Shown piece after piece: positions 53,320-63,399 of a stretch of 64,000 bases of DNA. The position numbers and the translations under genes were made by a program. This stretch comes from Torreya grandis (lineage: Eukaryota > Streptophyta > Pinopsida > Cupressales > Taxaceae): assembly GCA_037957365.1 (NCBI GenBank), contig JARHVA010000224.1, forward strand, positions 4,065,501 through 4,129,500, given 5' to 3'. Positions within the stretch are counted from its first letter, which is position 1, and each line of letters begins with the position of its first letter. The notes below the pieces were generated by a model. It was not told where the DNA came from and did no database searches. It saw only the letters and a program-made list of their open reading frames with translations.

Positions 53320-53624
53320 TCATGTGTTGTCACATATAAATCAACTTGAGTACCATTACAGACACACCACCAAAAGTGATGATGATGCAGACCCAACCGA
53401 TGGATACAATTCTCCATGGGATAATAAGCCTTTAGGCCCATGGTAAACTTTTGTATACTCTACTCTTATAATGTCAAAGGAGAGTATAAAAAAGTTTACC
53501 ACGGGCCCAAAGGCTCATTATCCCACTAAGAATTGTATCCATCAATTGGGTCTACATCATCATCACTTTCGTTGGTGTGTCGGCATTGGTACTCAAGTTG
53601 ATTGATATGTGACAGCACATGATC
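53319..53624. repeat. foldback with arms of about 140 bp
   Basis: Arms 53319-53461 and 53480-53624 are near-complementary (for example tggtaaacttttgtatactc against gagtataaaaaagtttacca), with a loop of about 18 bp. The right arm is the end of the virus A C-terminal region on the minus strand; the left arm is an inverted duplicate. Confidence 0.85.
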
Positions 53625-53880
53625 AGAGCTATATTCAGGGCATGAGTTAGGACATTCATATATTTCAGCACAATTGTTCGTCAATCCTGGCCACTCCATG
53701 AGATTCATCTTTATGACTAAAGAAAAAGTATGAGAAACTGGGACCGGAAGATATGGCATAAAATCTTGTCAGACAAATGCTTTTGAAAACCATTTCAAAG
53801 TAACGTCATAGCAGTCAATTTCATTGGACATGAATGTCAACTCATATAATAATTGTGAGTTGTATAGCTCTGATATCCAC
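53510..53880 (-). pseudogene. caulimovirid A C-terminal end, second copy
   Basis: Open segment 53759-53526 on the minus strand, ending in ESDDDVDPIDGYNS. It matches 54830-54480 with an offset of about 957 bp. Upstream it begins directly at the primer site (53867-53879), where the movement protein would be expected, so this is a rearranged copy. No domain recognised; aromatic-rich strand-like block (KMNLMEWPG) followed by an acidic tail. Confidence 0.6.
53867..53879 (-). other. degenerate tRNA-Met primer binding site of caulimovirid A
   Basis: Minus-strand tggatatcagagc, one inserted/changed base from tggtatcagagc. It is at the far end of the A intergenic region, where the viral primer site belongs. 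Confidence 0.6.
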
Positions 53881-54470
53881 TGGGATTCGCTCCTACTATT
53901 TTTGCAAATCCTTGAAAACCTTTTATGGAATTCAGTTCTACATCCTCGTACTTGGATCTAGTCACAGTTGCACTTTCTTAGGTACTATACTATCCCTATA
54001 ACAACGACCATGCCTCTGAGCAAGGGTCTTACTCTTCCCCTTGTGCAAGTTTCTTCTCACCACCAATATACGATTTCCTACTACCCTTGATAGACTAGAG
54101 ACAATATCTAAAAGAGTATATCATACACAAGAAAATTAACACCATATTGTTATAGGAATCAAACACTCTTATATTTATGCATAAATCCCCAATACAAAGT
54201 TTGGAGGCCCTTTCTACAACTCTAGAGAGTCTGGAAAAAACTCTTCCTCTCGCAATGAGCCATCCTGCATAATTTATAAAAAAGTTTTGAACTCTGACAT
54301 CATGCGTTTATAGCTAAAAAGTAGAATGACGTGACAAAAGTAACTGACTGACAATATCATGCGGTGGGCATCATGGATTTTGTGACAAAGTCATGAGTAG
54401 TGACAAGGACTTACAGAAAGTAGTCAGTGACATGACAAAAGTTTACGACAGGGCCAAAGACTCATTATCT
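53881..54470 (-). promoter_or_regulatory. caulimovirid A intergenic region
   Basis: About 590 bp without genes, between two copies of the C-terminal end. On the minus strand it has a gtcacgtcat element near 54330, a TATA-like tttataaatt at 54272-54281 about 400 bp before the primer site, and a purine-rich gcgagaggaagag just after. This matches the expected layout of a pregenomic RNA promoter and leader. Several short inverted matches could fold in RNA, but I cannot measure this. Confidence 0.6.
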
Positions 54471-56130
54471 CACAGAGAATTGTATCCATTAACCGGGTCC
54501 GCATCATCATCACTTTCAGTGGTGCACCCGTACTAGTTCTCAAGTTGATTTATATGTGATAGAGCATGATTGGGACTATATTCAGGACACAAGTCAGGGC
54601 ATTCGTATATTTTAGCACAGTTGTCTTATTGCTGGCCACTCCATGAGATTCATATTTATGACTAAATGAAAAGGATGAGTAGATGGGGCCGGAATATATG
54701 GCATAAAATCTTGTTGGATAAATGATTTCGACAGCCATTTCAAATTAACATCATAATAGTCAATTTCATTGGCCATGAATGTCCATTCAAACATCAATTC
54801 TGAGTTGTATAGCATGCCTATAATTTCCATCTATTGTCTATTCCAATGTCCTATCATCATTTACAGTGATATGTTGTCTTATGGATTAGGCCAGACTCAT
54901 ACAACATGATTTGTTGAAAGACCATTGAGGTGGTGGATTGAGAAACCGCTCATTCATACAATCACAGATAATTATGCCTAATCTTAATTCACCACTTCGG
55001 ATTCTACAAAAATTATTTCGGAACCAATTTTTGTCAAGCTAAGGAAGAGGTTCAGAAAATGCAAGAAAACACACATTACAAAGAATTTCAAGAAGCGTCC
55101 ACTATTGAATCCAAACAATATTTATAGAGAGGAGTGATTGTCGTTCACCCGAATGATTGGTTTTGGGAAAACCCATAAACTCAGCAAACTGTCATTTTGT
55201 CTGATACTTAGTCTTGGGTTACTACTACGAAACCATGAACTTTTGGTTATGACGGGAAAGATTTTAAACCAAATGGTAGATTTTGGGGTTTGAGAACTGG
55301 AAGTTGAATTCTCGACACAACTCCTTCGAGGTACCGATAGATCTGCAAATCAGAATTCGAATTCCTAGGTTACAATTTTATATTTATCCAGTATACCCAT
55401 TCGATACCAATTCATTTTACATTTGTACAAATATAGTGATGCGTTCATCGAGATGTCGTGTTATTAGTTACTCGCAAACTCCCAGAATGGTAATCCTATA
55501 AGTGGAGCAAGACGACCATTAACAAAAAAACTAGATTCTTTCAGGATGGTTGTTAGATGTCCATTTGAATTCATTTACAAATTATCTGCCTAGTTCATCA
55601 TACTGAAAACCAAAACTATCATACATATCTTTATACAATTTTTTATAATGACTAATGCAAAACCAACTGGATAACATGATAAATATAACAGAATTACAGA
55701 GAATTCTGTTTACACACCTAAGGCTCAAATGAATGGTAAATTGTTGCCTAAGATAATTTCTAAGGGTATGACAATCTAAAACATGACAATGAGCAAATTG
55801 TAGAAACAATATAAGACACCATAGACTAATAACAGAGATGGGGAAACTTAAAACCTAATACCTGAACTACGCCTGTTCCTATTATACATTGTATTTTACA
55901 AAAATCATCATAGTCTAAATTTGGATCTTGTATCTAGATTTCTTCAGCAAAGCTTGAGTAGTCAAACTTTTGATAATCCCATTCTGTAATTATTTCTATA
56001 TCGGGATCAAACCTGCCAAAATATTGAGAAACTATATTAGCATAATAGGGTATCAATAATGGAGTTAAGATTTTTCCTTTAAGATTTACTGGAATATCAA
56101 TCCATGTAGTTTATCGACTTGCATGCAGCA
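54471..56130 (-). pseudogene. caulimovirid A region downstream of RNase H, minus copy
   Basis: Continues from RNase H for about 1.65 kb. The first part (56130-55310) is colinear with the tandem unit sequence at 3999-4787; pieces such as QYFGRFDPDIEIIT and DSFGFQYDELGR are readable in alternating frames. The last part (open 54830-54612) reads LMFEWTFMANEIDYYDVNLK and KMNLMEWP-like sequence, and ends in an acidic SDDD tail near 54500. The same acidic-tail layout occurs at the end of caulimovirid B (13486-13836). Domain unknown; it may be a pol extension or an additional ORF. Confidence 0.55.
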
Positions 56131-56136
56131 TGTGGA

Positions 56137-56640
56137 TCATATTGACATGTTTGATTGTTGGTTTATGCTTGGTGTTGGCCATTTCCCTCGTAAGCTATTC
56201 TTGGTTCTAGAAACCCATTTGATTGTAAAATCATAGGAACTTAGCCATAGATGCCAACGGCGCCTTCCTTGCGCCAACTCTTTATTTGGATTCTTGTGCA
56301 TTAAATTAACCATGGCTTGGCTATTAGTGCATACTGTGAACTTGACTAGTTTAATAAATATCTTGAATTTATCTTTTCCATTTATTACCCCAAGTATTTC
56401 TTTCTCATACACATGGTAACTTGTCTGTACTTTTGTGAATGTACCACTTCTGCATCCACAGATCTGGATTTTCTCATCTGGCATTTGTTGACTGAGAACT
56501 ACTGCCCATATTTATTTTGATGCATTCGTGTTAAGGAACAGAGGATGGTCTTTTACTGGAAGATATAGAGGAGGCAGTGCCTTACATTTTGCTTTGATTC
56601 TCTGACCAAATTTTGTGCTTTCATCATCCCATGGAACTGC
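56137..56640 (-). pseudogene. caulimovirid A RNase H, minus copy
   Basis: Open 56484-56137 with VYEKEILGVINGKDKFKIF (about 56410-56354; catalytic Glu helix), CTNSQAMVNLMHKN (Asp motif, here N) and RRRWHLWLSSYDFTIKWVSR. Upstream to 56640 lies the beginning of the domain with a stop. Matches 3570-3993 in the plus copy. Confidence 0.8.
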
Positions 56641-57440
56641 TTCATTTTTAATGTCTTTTAAATTTTAAGCACCATTTTGCTAAATATTCAAAGAAGTTAG
56701 CACAATATTTCAAGCTTCCAGTAAAATGTTGCATACTTTTCTTATTATCTAACACATCTGGAAAAGCATATAAATTTTCTAAGATATGACTTTGCAAAAT
56801 GACTTTTCTTTGGATTAAATGGAGTCCTAATAACTTAATATTAGTTCTACCAATTTCCAATTTAGTAGGTGACAAGCAGATTGCATGTAGATTTATTTGT
56901 TCATACAGCGGTTGTAAATGCACCAGAGGTTCGTCTCCAGTTTTGCTGAAAACTAAGATATCATCTACATAAACAATACATAATTCATTCAAGATTTTGA
57001 GTGCATTATCCATCTTTTTCTGAAAGTATGCATGTGTAGTGCTTAAGCTGAAAGGCATTACCTTCCACTCATACAATCCTTGATATACTGTGAAGTTTGT
57101 CTTATGAATATCTTCACTTTTTATCTTAACTTGCCAGAAGCTGCTTTTGCAATCAAATTTGATAAAAATATTTGCATTTCAAGCTCGCTTTATTAAGTCA
57201 CTTGTTAGAGGAAGAGGATAATTAAAAGGCCTTGTGATATCATTCAAATGCTTGTAATTTAGACAAAACCTCTTTTTTCCTCTTACCTATTCCGACCTTT
57301 TATTCACATAGAAACCTGCACATGCATAACTTGATTTTGAAGGTTGTATGAAACCTCTTGCCGGAAGCTCTTTTAACTCTTCATCTAGCTCTTTTCTCTC
57401 AAAAGGACTGAACTGATACAGTTGTTCTTTGGGGATCATA
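56641..57440 (-). pseudogene. caulimovirid A reverse transcriptase, minus copy
   Basis: Open segments 57622-57287 (its end holds the RT entry region ARGFIQPSKSSYACAGFYVN) and 57076-56648 (MYEWKVMPFSLSTTHAYFQK, then the polymerase box YVDD at 56971-56960 and ILVFSKTGDE, TKLEIGRTNIKLLGLHL, MQHFTGSLKYCANFFEYLAK). Between them NYPLPLTS-like and catalytic-strand sequence with a few stops. Clearer than the plus copy at 2641-3460. Confidence 0.9.
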
Positions 57441-58060
57441 ATCTCGAATCCTTCTTTAATAGTGATGCAACATTCCTTTGACTCTGGCTTGTAATATTGT
57501 AACAGATTTACGCTGGTACAATCTTTAAGGAATCTCTCTTTGATATCAACTTGCTGGTTTATTTCATTCTTCAATCTTCTTTCTTCTTTATCTTTTTGCT
57601 GTTGGAGTGAATGTATATTCACTACTTCTATCCATGGTTCTGAGATTTTACCAAATATAGGTTCTACTGATTTTGCTGCAAGAATCTTAACAACTTTCTT
57701 ACCTTGATATATTCAATATGTTCCTCATACTGAATGAAGAGTTGGTGCTATAATAGAAACATATTTCCAATCAATAGATCCGTTTTAGAAGTATGGAATT
57801 CGATAAAGGTTATTTCGAACCTTTTTCCTTGTAGCCAAATTGGCACATTTTTTGTTATTCTTCCAAATTCTAGTATTTCTCCTGAAATCGTGACACCTTT
57901 GTATCGTTTGCCATGATTTTTCCAGTATTGGTGAGGAATGGCATATATCTTGGCAAATCTCCTTGGAGGACTAGTGTCAACAAAAGCATGTAAATATTAG
58001 GGCTTATAACCATGAAACCTAAATTCTATAGCAAATGGATTGAATGTCTTGTAGACATTA
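57441..58060 (-). pseudogene. caulimovirid A protease and pre-RT linker, minus copy
   Basis: The active-site strand reads AFVDTSPPRRFA (about 57990-57955), the same DTS variant as in the plus copy (DTSS). It is followed by GVTISGEILEFGRITKNVPI and the hydrophobic LLIGNMF strand near 57770. The linker (NIHSLQQQKDKEERRLKNEI, about 57620-57560) joins it to RT. A stop lies just before the active site. Confidence 0.75.
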
Positions 58061-58500
58061 TTCTTACAACAGGCTGTGTATCTTCTTCAAATTTTGCTTG
58101 AGCTTCTATTTTGGATATTTCTCTGAAGAGAATTGTTTTAATTTCTCTTACATCAACCTTTATTTCTTTGACTTGTTTGGCCAATTTATTTAACACAATG
58201 GCCATGAATAAGCCATTATTTTTGACATTGGCTATCAAGTCCAATGAGTCAACTTTAGTTGATCCTTGTTTGTGAATTCCTTCGTCAGGAATTTTAGATT
58301 CTTGATCTGACTCAAAAAATGCAGAATGGGGCAACATAGAAGTATCCCATTTAGGAGTAGTGCACCCACCTGTATTTTTAGCTTTTCCTTTGTCTTTGTA
58401 TCTGATTACGGGTTTGGATTTGTAGCCATGCCTTCTGAGTACTTTCCATTCTGGATCTCTGTCCTCAGGTTCAACTTTCTTCAAAGCCAATTTTAACTTT
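58026..58500 (-). pseudogene. caulimovirid A capsid-pol linker, minus copy
   Basis: 154 open codons (58490-58026): basic VLRRHGYKSKPVIRYKDKGK, a Ser/Asp/Glu stretch (AFFESDQESKIPDEGIHKQG), then a helical part with coiled-coil spacing (KEIKVDVREIKTILFREISK). It corresponds to 1600-2060 in the plus copy. It lies between the zinc finger and protease; the helix could serve in assembly. No enzymatic motif. Confidence 0.6.
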
Positions 58501-59810
58501 CCTCCATTCAGCGTTTAGCATAGTTTCATCGGCTTTGTGCTTGTGAAGTGCAACATTTATCTCATCTTGAGAATATGTGTTTTTGAATATATTTTTGGAT
58601 CCCAAAGCATCCATCTTGATCTATACTACAAGCAATGCTTTGACTACATCCTGGTCATCTTCATCTTCTGATCCTTGGTCTAAATTTGGTTTGTCTTTTA
58701 GCATTCGGTCCTGAGTCATCTTATCTTTATATGATCAAAACATACCAATAATAACAAATGTTTCCACGTCTAAATCAGAATCAATCCATACTAGACAGAT
58801 ATCATAAAATTGTTCATTAGAATCAGAAGGAATGTCACGAATGTCTACCAAATCCCACGATGCTTCTACGTTGTAGAATTAAAATGGCGCTTTGGCTGGC
58901 AAATTGACATTTTTACCAAGGCAGTCTGTAGCATAATGTTTACCACCATAATTATAACATTTGATATGAGCAGGTATAGGACGCAGTGTATTGCATTTGC
59001 ATAGTAATGTTTTAGATTCACAGATGATTTCCAACGAGAAATTCGCTTATTAGAAACCTAAAAAGGTTTATGCTTATGAGGCTTATGAGAATGGTATTCT
59101 AACTTCAACTTGTGATACTTATGGTTTTTATATGGCTTATGTTTTCCTTTATGTGGCTTGCAGGTGCATCCATACTTTTTTTATTGCATCCCCATGAAAC
59201 AATCAAAGTTCTACGACTACAGTATTTTTGTAGGTTATAACTAGCATTATACTCTAACAGATTATAATCAACAACTTTCAAATGGAATTGTTTAAGCAAT
59301 TTGATTCTAATATGATTTGTCAATTCAGTGAGGGTGCATGAATCAGGGGTGTGTCCTTGCTTGGATAAATGGATTTTAAGCCAGGTACCTAATTTATAGG
59401 GTAGGCTTGCAAGGTATAGATTTTTAACCCATTGGGAATCAACTTCTCTTGATTCATAAGCATGGGACTAGAATTAAAGAGAATATTCATTAAGTTTTAT
59501 CAAGTCACAAACCTGCATAGCAAACAAATTCGCCTTAGCCTCTTTTGTATGCCTAGGTCTGTTACTTGTGAATTCTTCTAGAACAGCAACTTGCAATAAA
59601 TCCAGACCTCCATCACAAATTTGTTGCTTACTAAACCATTGAATAGGGATTTCTATGGTTCCAGGTGGAGGATTATCATCCACCTTAGTTTTCTTGACCC
59701 ATCAATTCTTCAGCTTGCCAATCATTAGGTGAACGGCATACATGACCTTGTGAGAATTTATCCATCCTGTTTTCTGCATGAAAAAATTCTTAAGCACTTC
59801 CATCCATAGG
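58501..59810 (-). pseudogene. caulimovirid A capsid protein, minus copy
   Basis: Minus strand from 59810: GTIEIPIQWFSKQQICDGGL and HTKEAKANLFAMQVCDLIKL (open 59683-59474) belong to the capsid core, with a LKSIYPSKDTPLIHAPSL stretch near 59375-59325 and IRIKLLKQFHLKVVDYNLLE in the open segment 59323-59105. A basic His/Lys region and a CCHC knuckle at 58921-58959 (C-Y-N-Y-G-G-K-H-Y-A-T-D-C) follow, then an acidic stretch (GSEDEDDQDVV near 58670). Three frames are used. The knuckle lacks its second Cys. It would form the viral shell and bind RNA. Confidence 0.7.
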
Positions 59811-60223
59811 TGTAAATTTTATCTAGACCCAACCATCTAACAAACTAATTAATAATAACAGTAGAAAGAATTAACTCAAACAAAAAGAGAGCACAACATT
59901 AATACAAAAATTTGTATTTTTGCAGCCTATTAAACTCTTCTTCATGCCTATAAATAAAAAAGGAGTTACAAAAAAAGCAATCTATCGTCGTGCATAAAAA
60001 TAGACTAAAAGACTATATCACTAAACATGCATTTCTTCATGCATTATTGGCTGCACTAGAAGAATGCATTTCAGTTAAAACAATGTTTAACAACTGAATT
60101 AAAAAAGACAAACTATAAATAGAATAATCTCATACATTGATGAGAACTGCAGACGAGAGGTGAGGATTGCATGCGGAGAGGAAAGCATGCATCTGTGAGG
60201 ACAACATGCATCACTTATCAACA
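59811..60223 (-). repeat. 3' LTR of the minus-strand Copia element
   Basis: 413 bp; minus-strand ends tgttgataagtg and aaatttaca. It carries six or more CATGCA-type (RY) sequences between 60026 and 60212. It abuts caulimovirid A capsid sequence at 59810. The other LTR lies outside the window. Confidence 0.75.
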
Positions 60224-60238
60224 TGCTCCCCCTTGATG
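60224..60238 (-). other. polypurine tract of the minus-strand Copia
   Basis: Minus-strand catcaagggggagca directly before the LTR start; used to prime plus-strand DNA in such elements. Confidence 0.85.
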
Positions 60239-60830
60239 TTGAGAGGGCTCACAATCTGATCTTTGATTGTCAAAAACTGATTTGTTGCAACTGCTTTCGT
60301 GAAGATATCTGCCAACTATTATTTAGTGTTGATGTATTTCAATTCTACTGCCTTCTTTTGCACTAAATCTCAGATAAAATGATGTTTTAAATCAAAATGT
60401 TGTCTTATTGTGATGGACTGTATTATTGGCCAATTTAATTGCACTAATGTTGTCAAAAAAAAATCACTGTGGGCTGAACTTGAATCTCTCCAATTTCTTC
60501 AAGAAGTTTTCTAAGCCATAATGTTTGTGTACCTGCTGAAGTGATTGCACTATACTATGCTTTTGTAGAAGAAAGGGCAACTATACTTTGCTTCTTTGAG
60601 CTCCAAGTAATCAAACCAAAACCAAAAGAAAAACAATTCCCAGATGTTGACTTTTGGTCATCCAAACTACCTCCCCAATCAAAATCACTAAAACCAACAA
60701 GATTGAACCTTTTAGAAGTGTAGTAATAAATACCAAAATCTAGAGTGCCTCTCACATACCTCAAAATTCTCTTCGTTGCCTTCATATGTATTTCTGATGG
60801 CTCTATCATGTACCTTGAAATACGTGAAAC
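60239..60830 (-). pseudogene. Copia RNase H (minus-strand element)
   Basis: Open 60809-60555: EIHMKATKRILRYVRGTLDF, GFSDFDWGGSLDDQKSTSGN and FSFGFGLITWSSKKQSIVAL, the highly typical Copia RNase H start. It continues to about 60260 with a DNISAIKLANNTVHH block and stops. The catalytic Asp residues of the first strands are present (SDFDWGG). Ends next to the purine tract. Confidence 0.9.
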
Positions 60831-61844
60831 TGAATAAGCAATATCATTGTGTGAGTTAGAAACATTAAGCTTCCGACAATACTTCTATAAGTTGTCTCAT
60901 CAACTCTTTTAGCACCATCATCTCTACACAACACAACTCCATGAGCAACTGGAGTGGAGACTGGTTTATAATCAACCATATCAAATTTTTTCAACATATC
61001 TTTAGCATACTTTGTTTGACAAATGAAAATTTTATTCTCACTTTGATAAACTTCCATTCTTAAAAAATATTTCATGAGGCCTAAATCTTTCATCTCATAT
61101 TTATTCATCATGGAAACTTTGAATTCATCCTTCATCATAGAACTGCTACCCATATACATCAAGTCATCAATATACAAACTTGCAATTAGAATATCATTAC
61201 CTTCTTGTTTGTAGTAAAGGGTAGGTTCACTCTTACTTCTTTGAAAGTTATTTTCTTGAAAATATCCACCAATCCTAGCATACTGTGCTCTTGGTGCTTG
61301 TTTGATGCCATACAAAGCCTTCTTCAACTTGTAGACATGATTTTCTTTTCCTTGCACTTCAAAACCTTGTGGTTATTCCACATATACTTCTTCTAAGTAC
61401 CCATTCAAGAAGGCACTTTTCACATCCATATGATAGATGCTCCAATTCTTTTTGAGCTGCTAATGAAATTAACATTTTAATGGTCTCTTGTCTTGTTATT
61501 GATGCAAATGTCTCTTCATAATCAATGCCATACTTCTGTGTGAAGCCTTTATCAACTAATTTTGCCTTATGCCTTTCAACACTTCCATCATTGTTACACT
61601 TAGTCTTGTAGACCCATTTGGTACCAATCTTCTTCTTGTCATGTGAAAGCTTTGTGAGCTCCCAAGTGTCATTCATGTGAATAGAACCCATCTCTTGTTT
61701 CATTTCTTTCATTAAAACTTCATTAGTATATGCATCTTCAAAACATGATGGTTCGAAATCAGCGTTGGTAAGTAAAGCAAAATTCAGTGTCTCACCTCTG
61801 AGATTTTCTTTGTCCTTGATTTGAACTCCTTTGATAAATGTCAC
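60806..61844 (-). pseudogene. Copia reverse transcriptase (minus-strand element)
   Basis: Open segments 61844-61359 and 61357-60806. The first holds ELTKLSHDKKKIGTKWVYKT and KAKLVDKGFTQKYGIDYEET; the second holds VYKLKKALYGIKQAPRAQYA, the polymerase box YIDD at 61174-61163, and DLGLMKYFLRMEVYQSENKI and FDMVDYKPVSTP. Only a frameshift near 61400-61440 and one or two stops separate it from an intact domain. Same length as in active Copia elements. Confidence 0.9.
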
Positions 61845-61965
61845 TCAATCTTCTTACCTTCCTTGTAGAAGTAGGACTTGAATCTGGACTTACACTTGGA
61901 ATTGAACAATTAGATGAGGGATTACTTGGTGGATTTGTAGCACTTGGAACATAAATATTTGTGGT

Positions 61966-63300
61966 CTACCCATTATCAATATCATCCATAATAACATCAT
62001 TTAAAACAGATTTTGACTTCTCCATATGGCCTTTTTGATGACCATAAACTCCCCCTTCATCGAAAATCACATCTCTTGACACAATAAGCCTATTAGTGAG
62101 AGGATTATATAACCTGTAAGCCTTACTTTCCTCACTATATCCAACAAAAATAAATGACTCATTTTTGGGATCTAACTTTTGCCTCTTTTGATTAAGAACA
62201 TGAACATAGACTAAACAACCAAAAACTTTGAAATAATTAGCATTTGGCTTTTTCTCATACCAGGGTTCATACAGAGTCATCCTATCAAGTGCACTAGTGG
62301 GACTTTGATTGAGAACATATACTGTTGTAGCAACTGCATCTCCCCAAAAAGAATTGCTTAATCCCTTTGTTTGTAGCATGCTCCATGTCATCTCCACCAC
62401 TATACGATTCTTCCTTTTAGCTACGCTATTTTATTGAGATGTGTATGCAGTGGTGAGTTGTCTTCTGATGCCATGCATATCACAATAACTTTGAAAGGCT
62501 TTTGAAGAAAATTCTCCTCCATGATCAGTCTATAAGCATTTCATTTTGCACCCTTTTTCATTTTCTACAAGGGCTCTAAACCTCTTGAATGTCTCAAGAG
62601 CTTCACCTTTGGTCTTCAAAAAATAAACCCAACACTGTCGTGAGTAATCAATAAAAGTAATGAAATACGATGACTTACCCAAACTCTTTGTCTGCATAGG
62701 ACCACAAATGTCTGAATGAACTAACTGGAGTGGATAATGGGCCCTCCACGCATTGCTTTTTGGAAATTTCTCTCTTGCATGTTTTCCTTTAGCACATCCT
62801 TCACAAACTTCTTTGTGTTCTTCAACCTTAGGCAAACCAGAAACTAATGCTTTTGATGTTAAAATCTTCAAACTATGAAAATTTAAATGCCCATATCTGA
62901 AATGCCACAACCAACTCGTATCCTCATATGCCATATTGACAAGGCTCATGTTACGTTCACCAAATTTCAATAGGAACATCCTATTCTTTGTCACAGGCAC
63001 AGCTATTACCACCCTATTTTCTTGATTCTTATCATAAATTATACATTGCTGATTTTTAAATACAACTTTATAATTCTTCTCACATAATTGTCCAACACTC
63101 AACAAATTATGTTTTGACTTTGGAGTGTAATAAATGTCTTTAACACTTTTCATAACTTCTTTTGTATGGACTTCCATAGCTCCTTTTGCAGCAACCTCCA
63201 ATGATTTTTCATCACCAAGCTTGATCTTGGATTTAAAACTTTCATCCATTATAGAAAAAAAAAAAAGCATTCCTTGACATGTGGTTAGAACATCCCGAAT
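61966..63300 (-). pseudogene. Copia protease, GAG-pre-integrase and integrase (minus-strand element)
   Basis: The protease active site VWYLDSGCSNHMS is near 63306-63268. The open segment 63270-62530 carries YYTPKSKHNLLSVGQLCEKN (protease end), LWHFRYGHLN (GAG-pre-integrase), CEGCAKGKHAREKFPK (zinc-binding end) and the integrase core LQLVHSDICGPMQTKSLGKS and FITFIDYSRQCWVYFLKTKG. The open segment 62400-61966 has the core end (MVEMTWSMLQTKGLSNSFWG) and NQSPTSALDRMTLYEPWYEK. A short break near 62440-62530 separates them. Among the best preserved coding stretches of the window. Confidence 0.9.
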
Positions 63301-63399
63301 CTAAATACCAAACACCTTTAGAAACATTTTCAGCTGTCATAAGATAAAATAAATTATCTAGAGGATTTTCATCACCTTCTTGAGCATAATGAACACTGT

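Larger units (their letters stand above)
53319..59810 (-). mobile_element. endogenous caulimovirid A, minus-strand copy
   Basis: Minus-strand order: capsid (59810-58060), protease, RT, RNase H, C-terminal region, intergenic region (54470-53881) with TATA-like box and tRNA-Met-like primer site, then a second copy of the C-terminal end and a foldback. It is less decayed than the plus copy at 866-4787. The movement protein, which should follow the primer site, is not there. The left end abuts a probable solo LTR; the right end is interrupted by a Copia 3' LTR at 59811. Confidence 0.85.

Noticed and set aside
55283..55501. 72-codon plus-strand frame with aromatic residues
   Set aside because: Antisense to the virus A C-terminal region, whose coding direction is minus here.
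61205..61396. plus-strand frame within the Copia RT
   Set aside because: Antisense of a well-defined RT on the minus strand.
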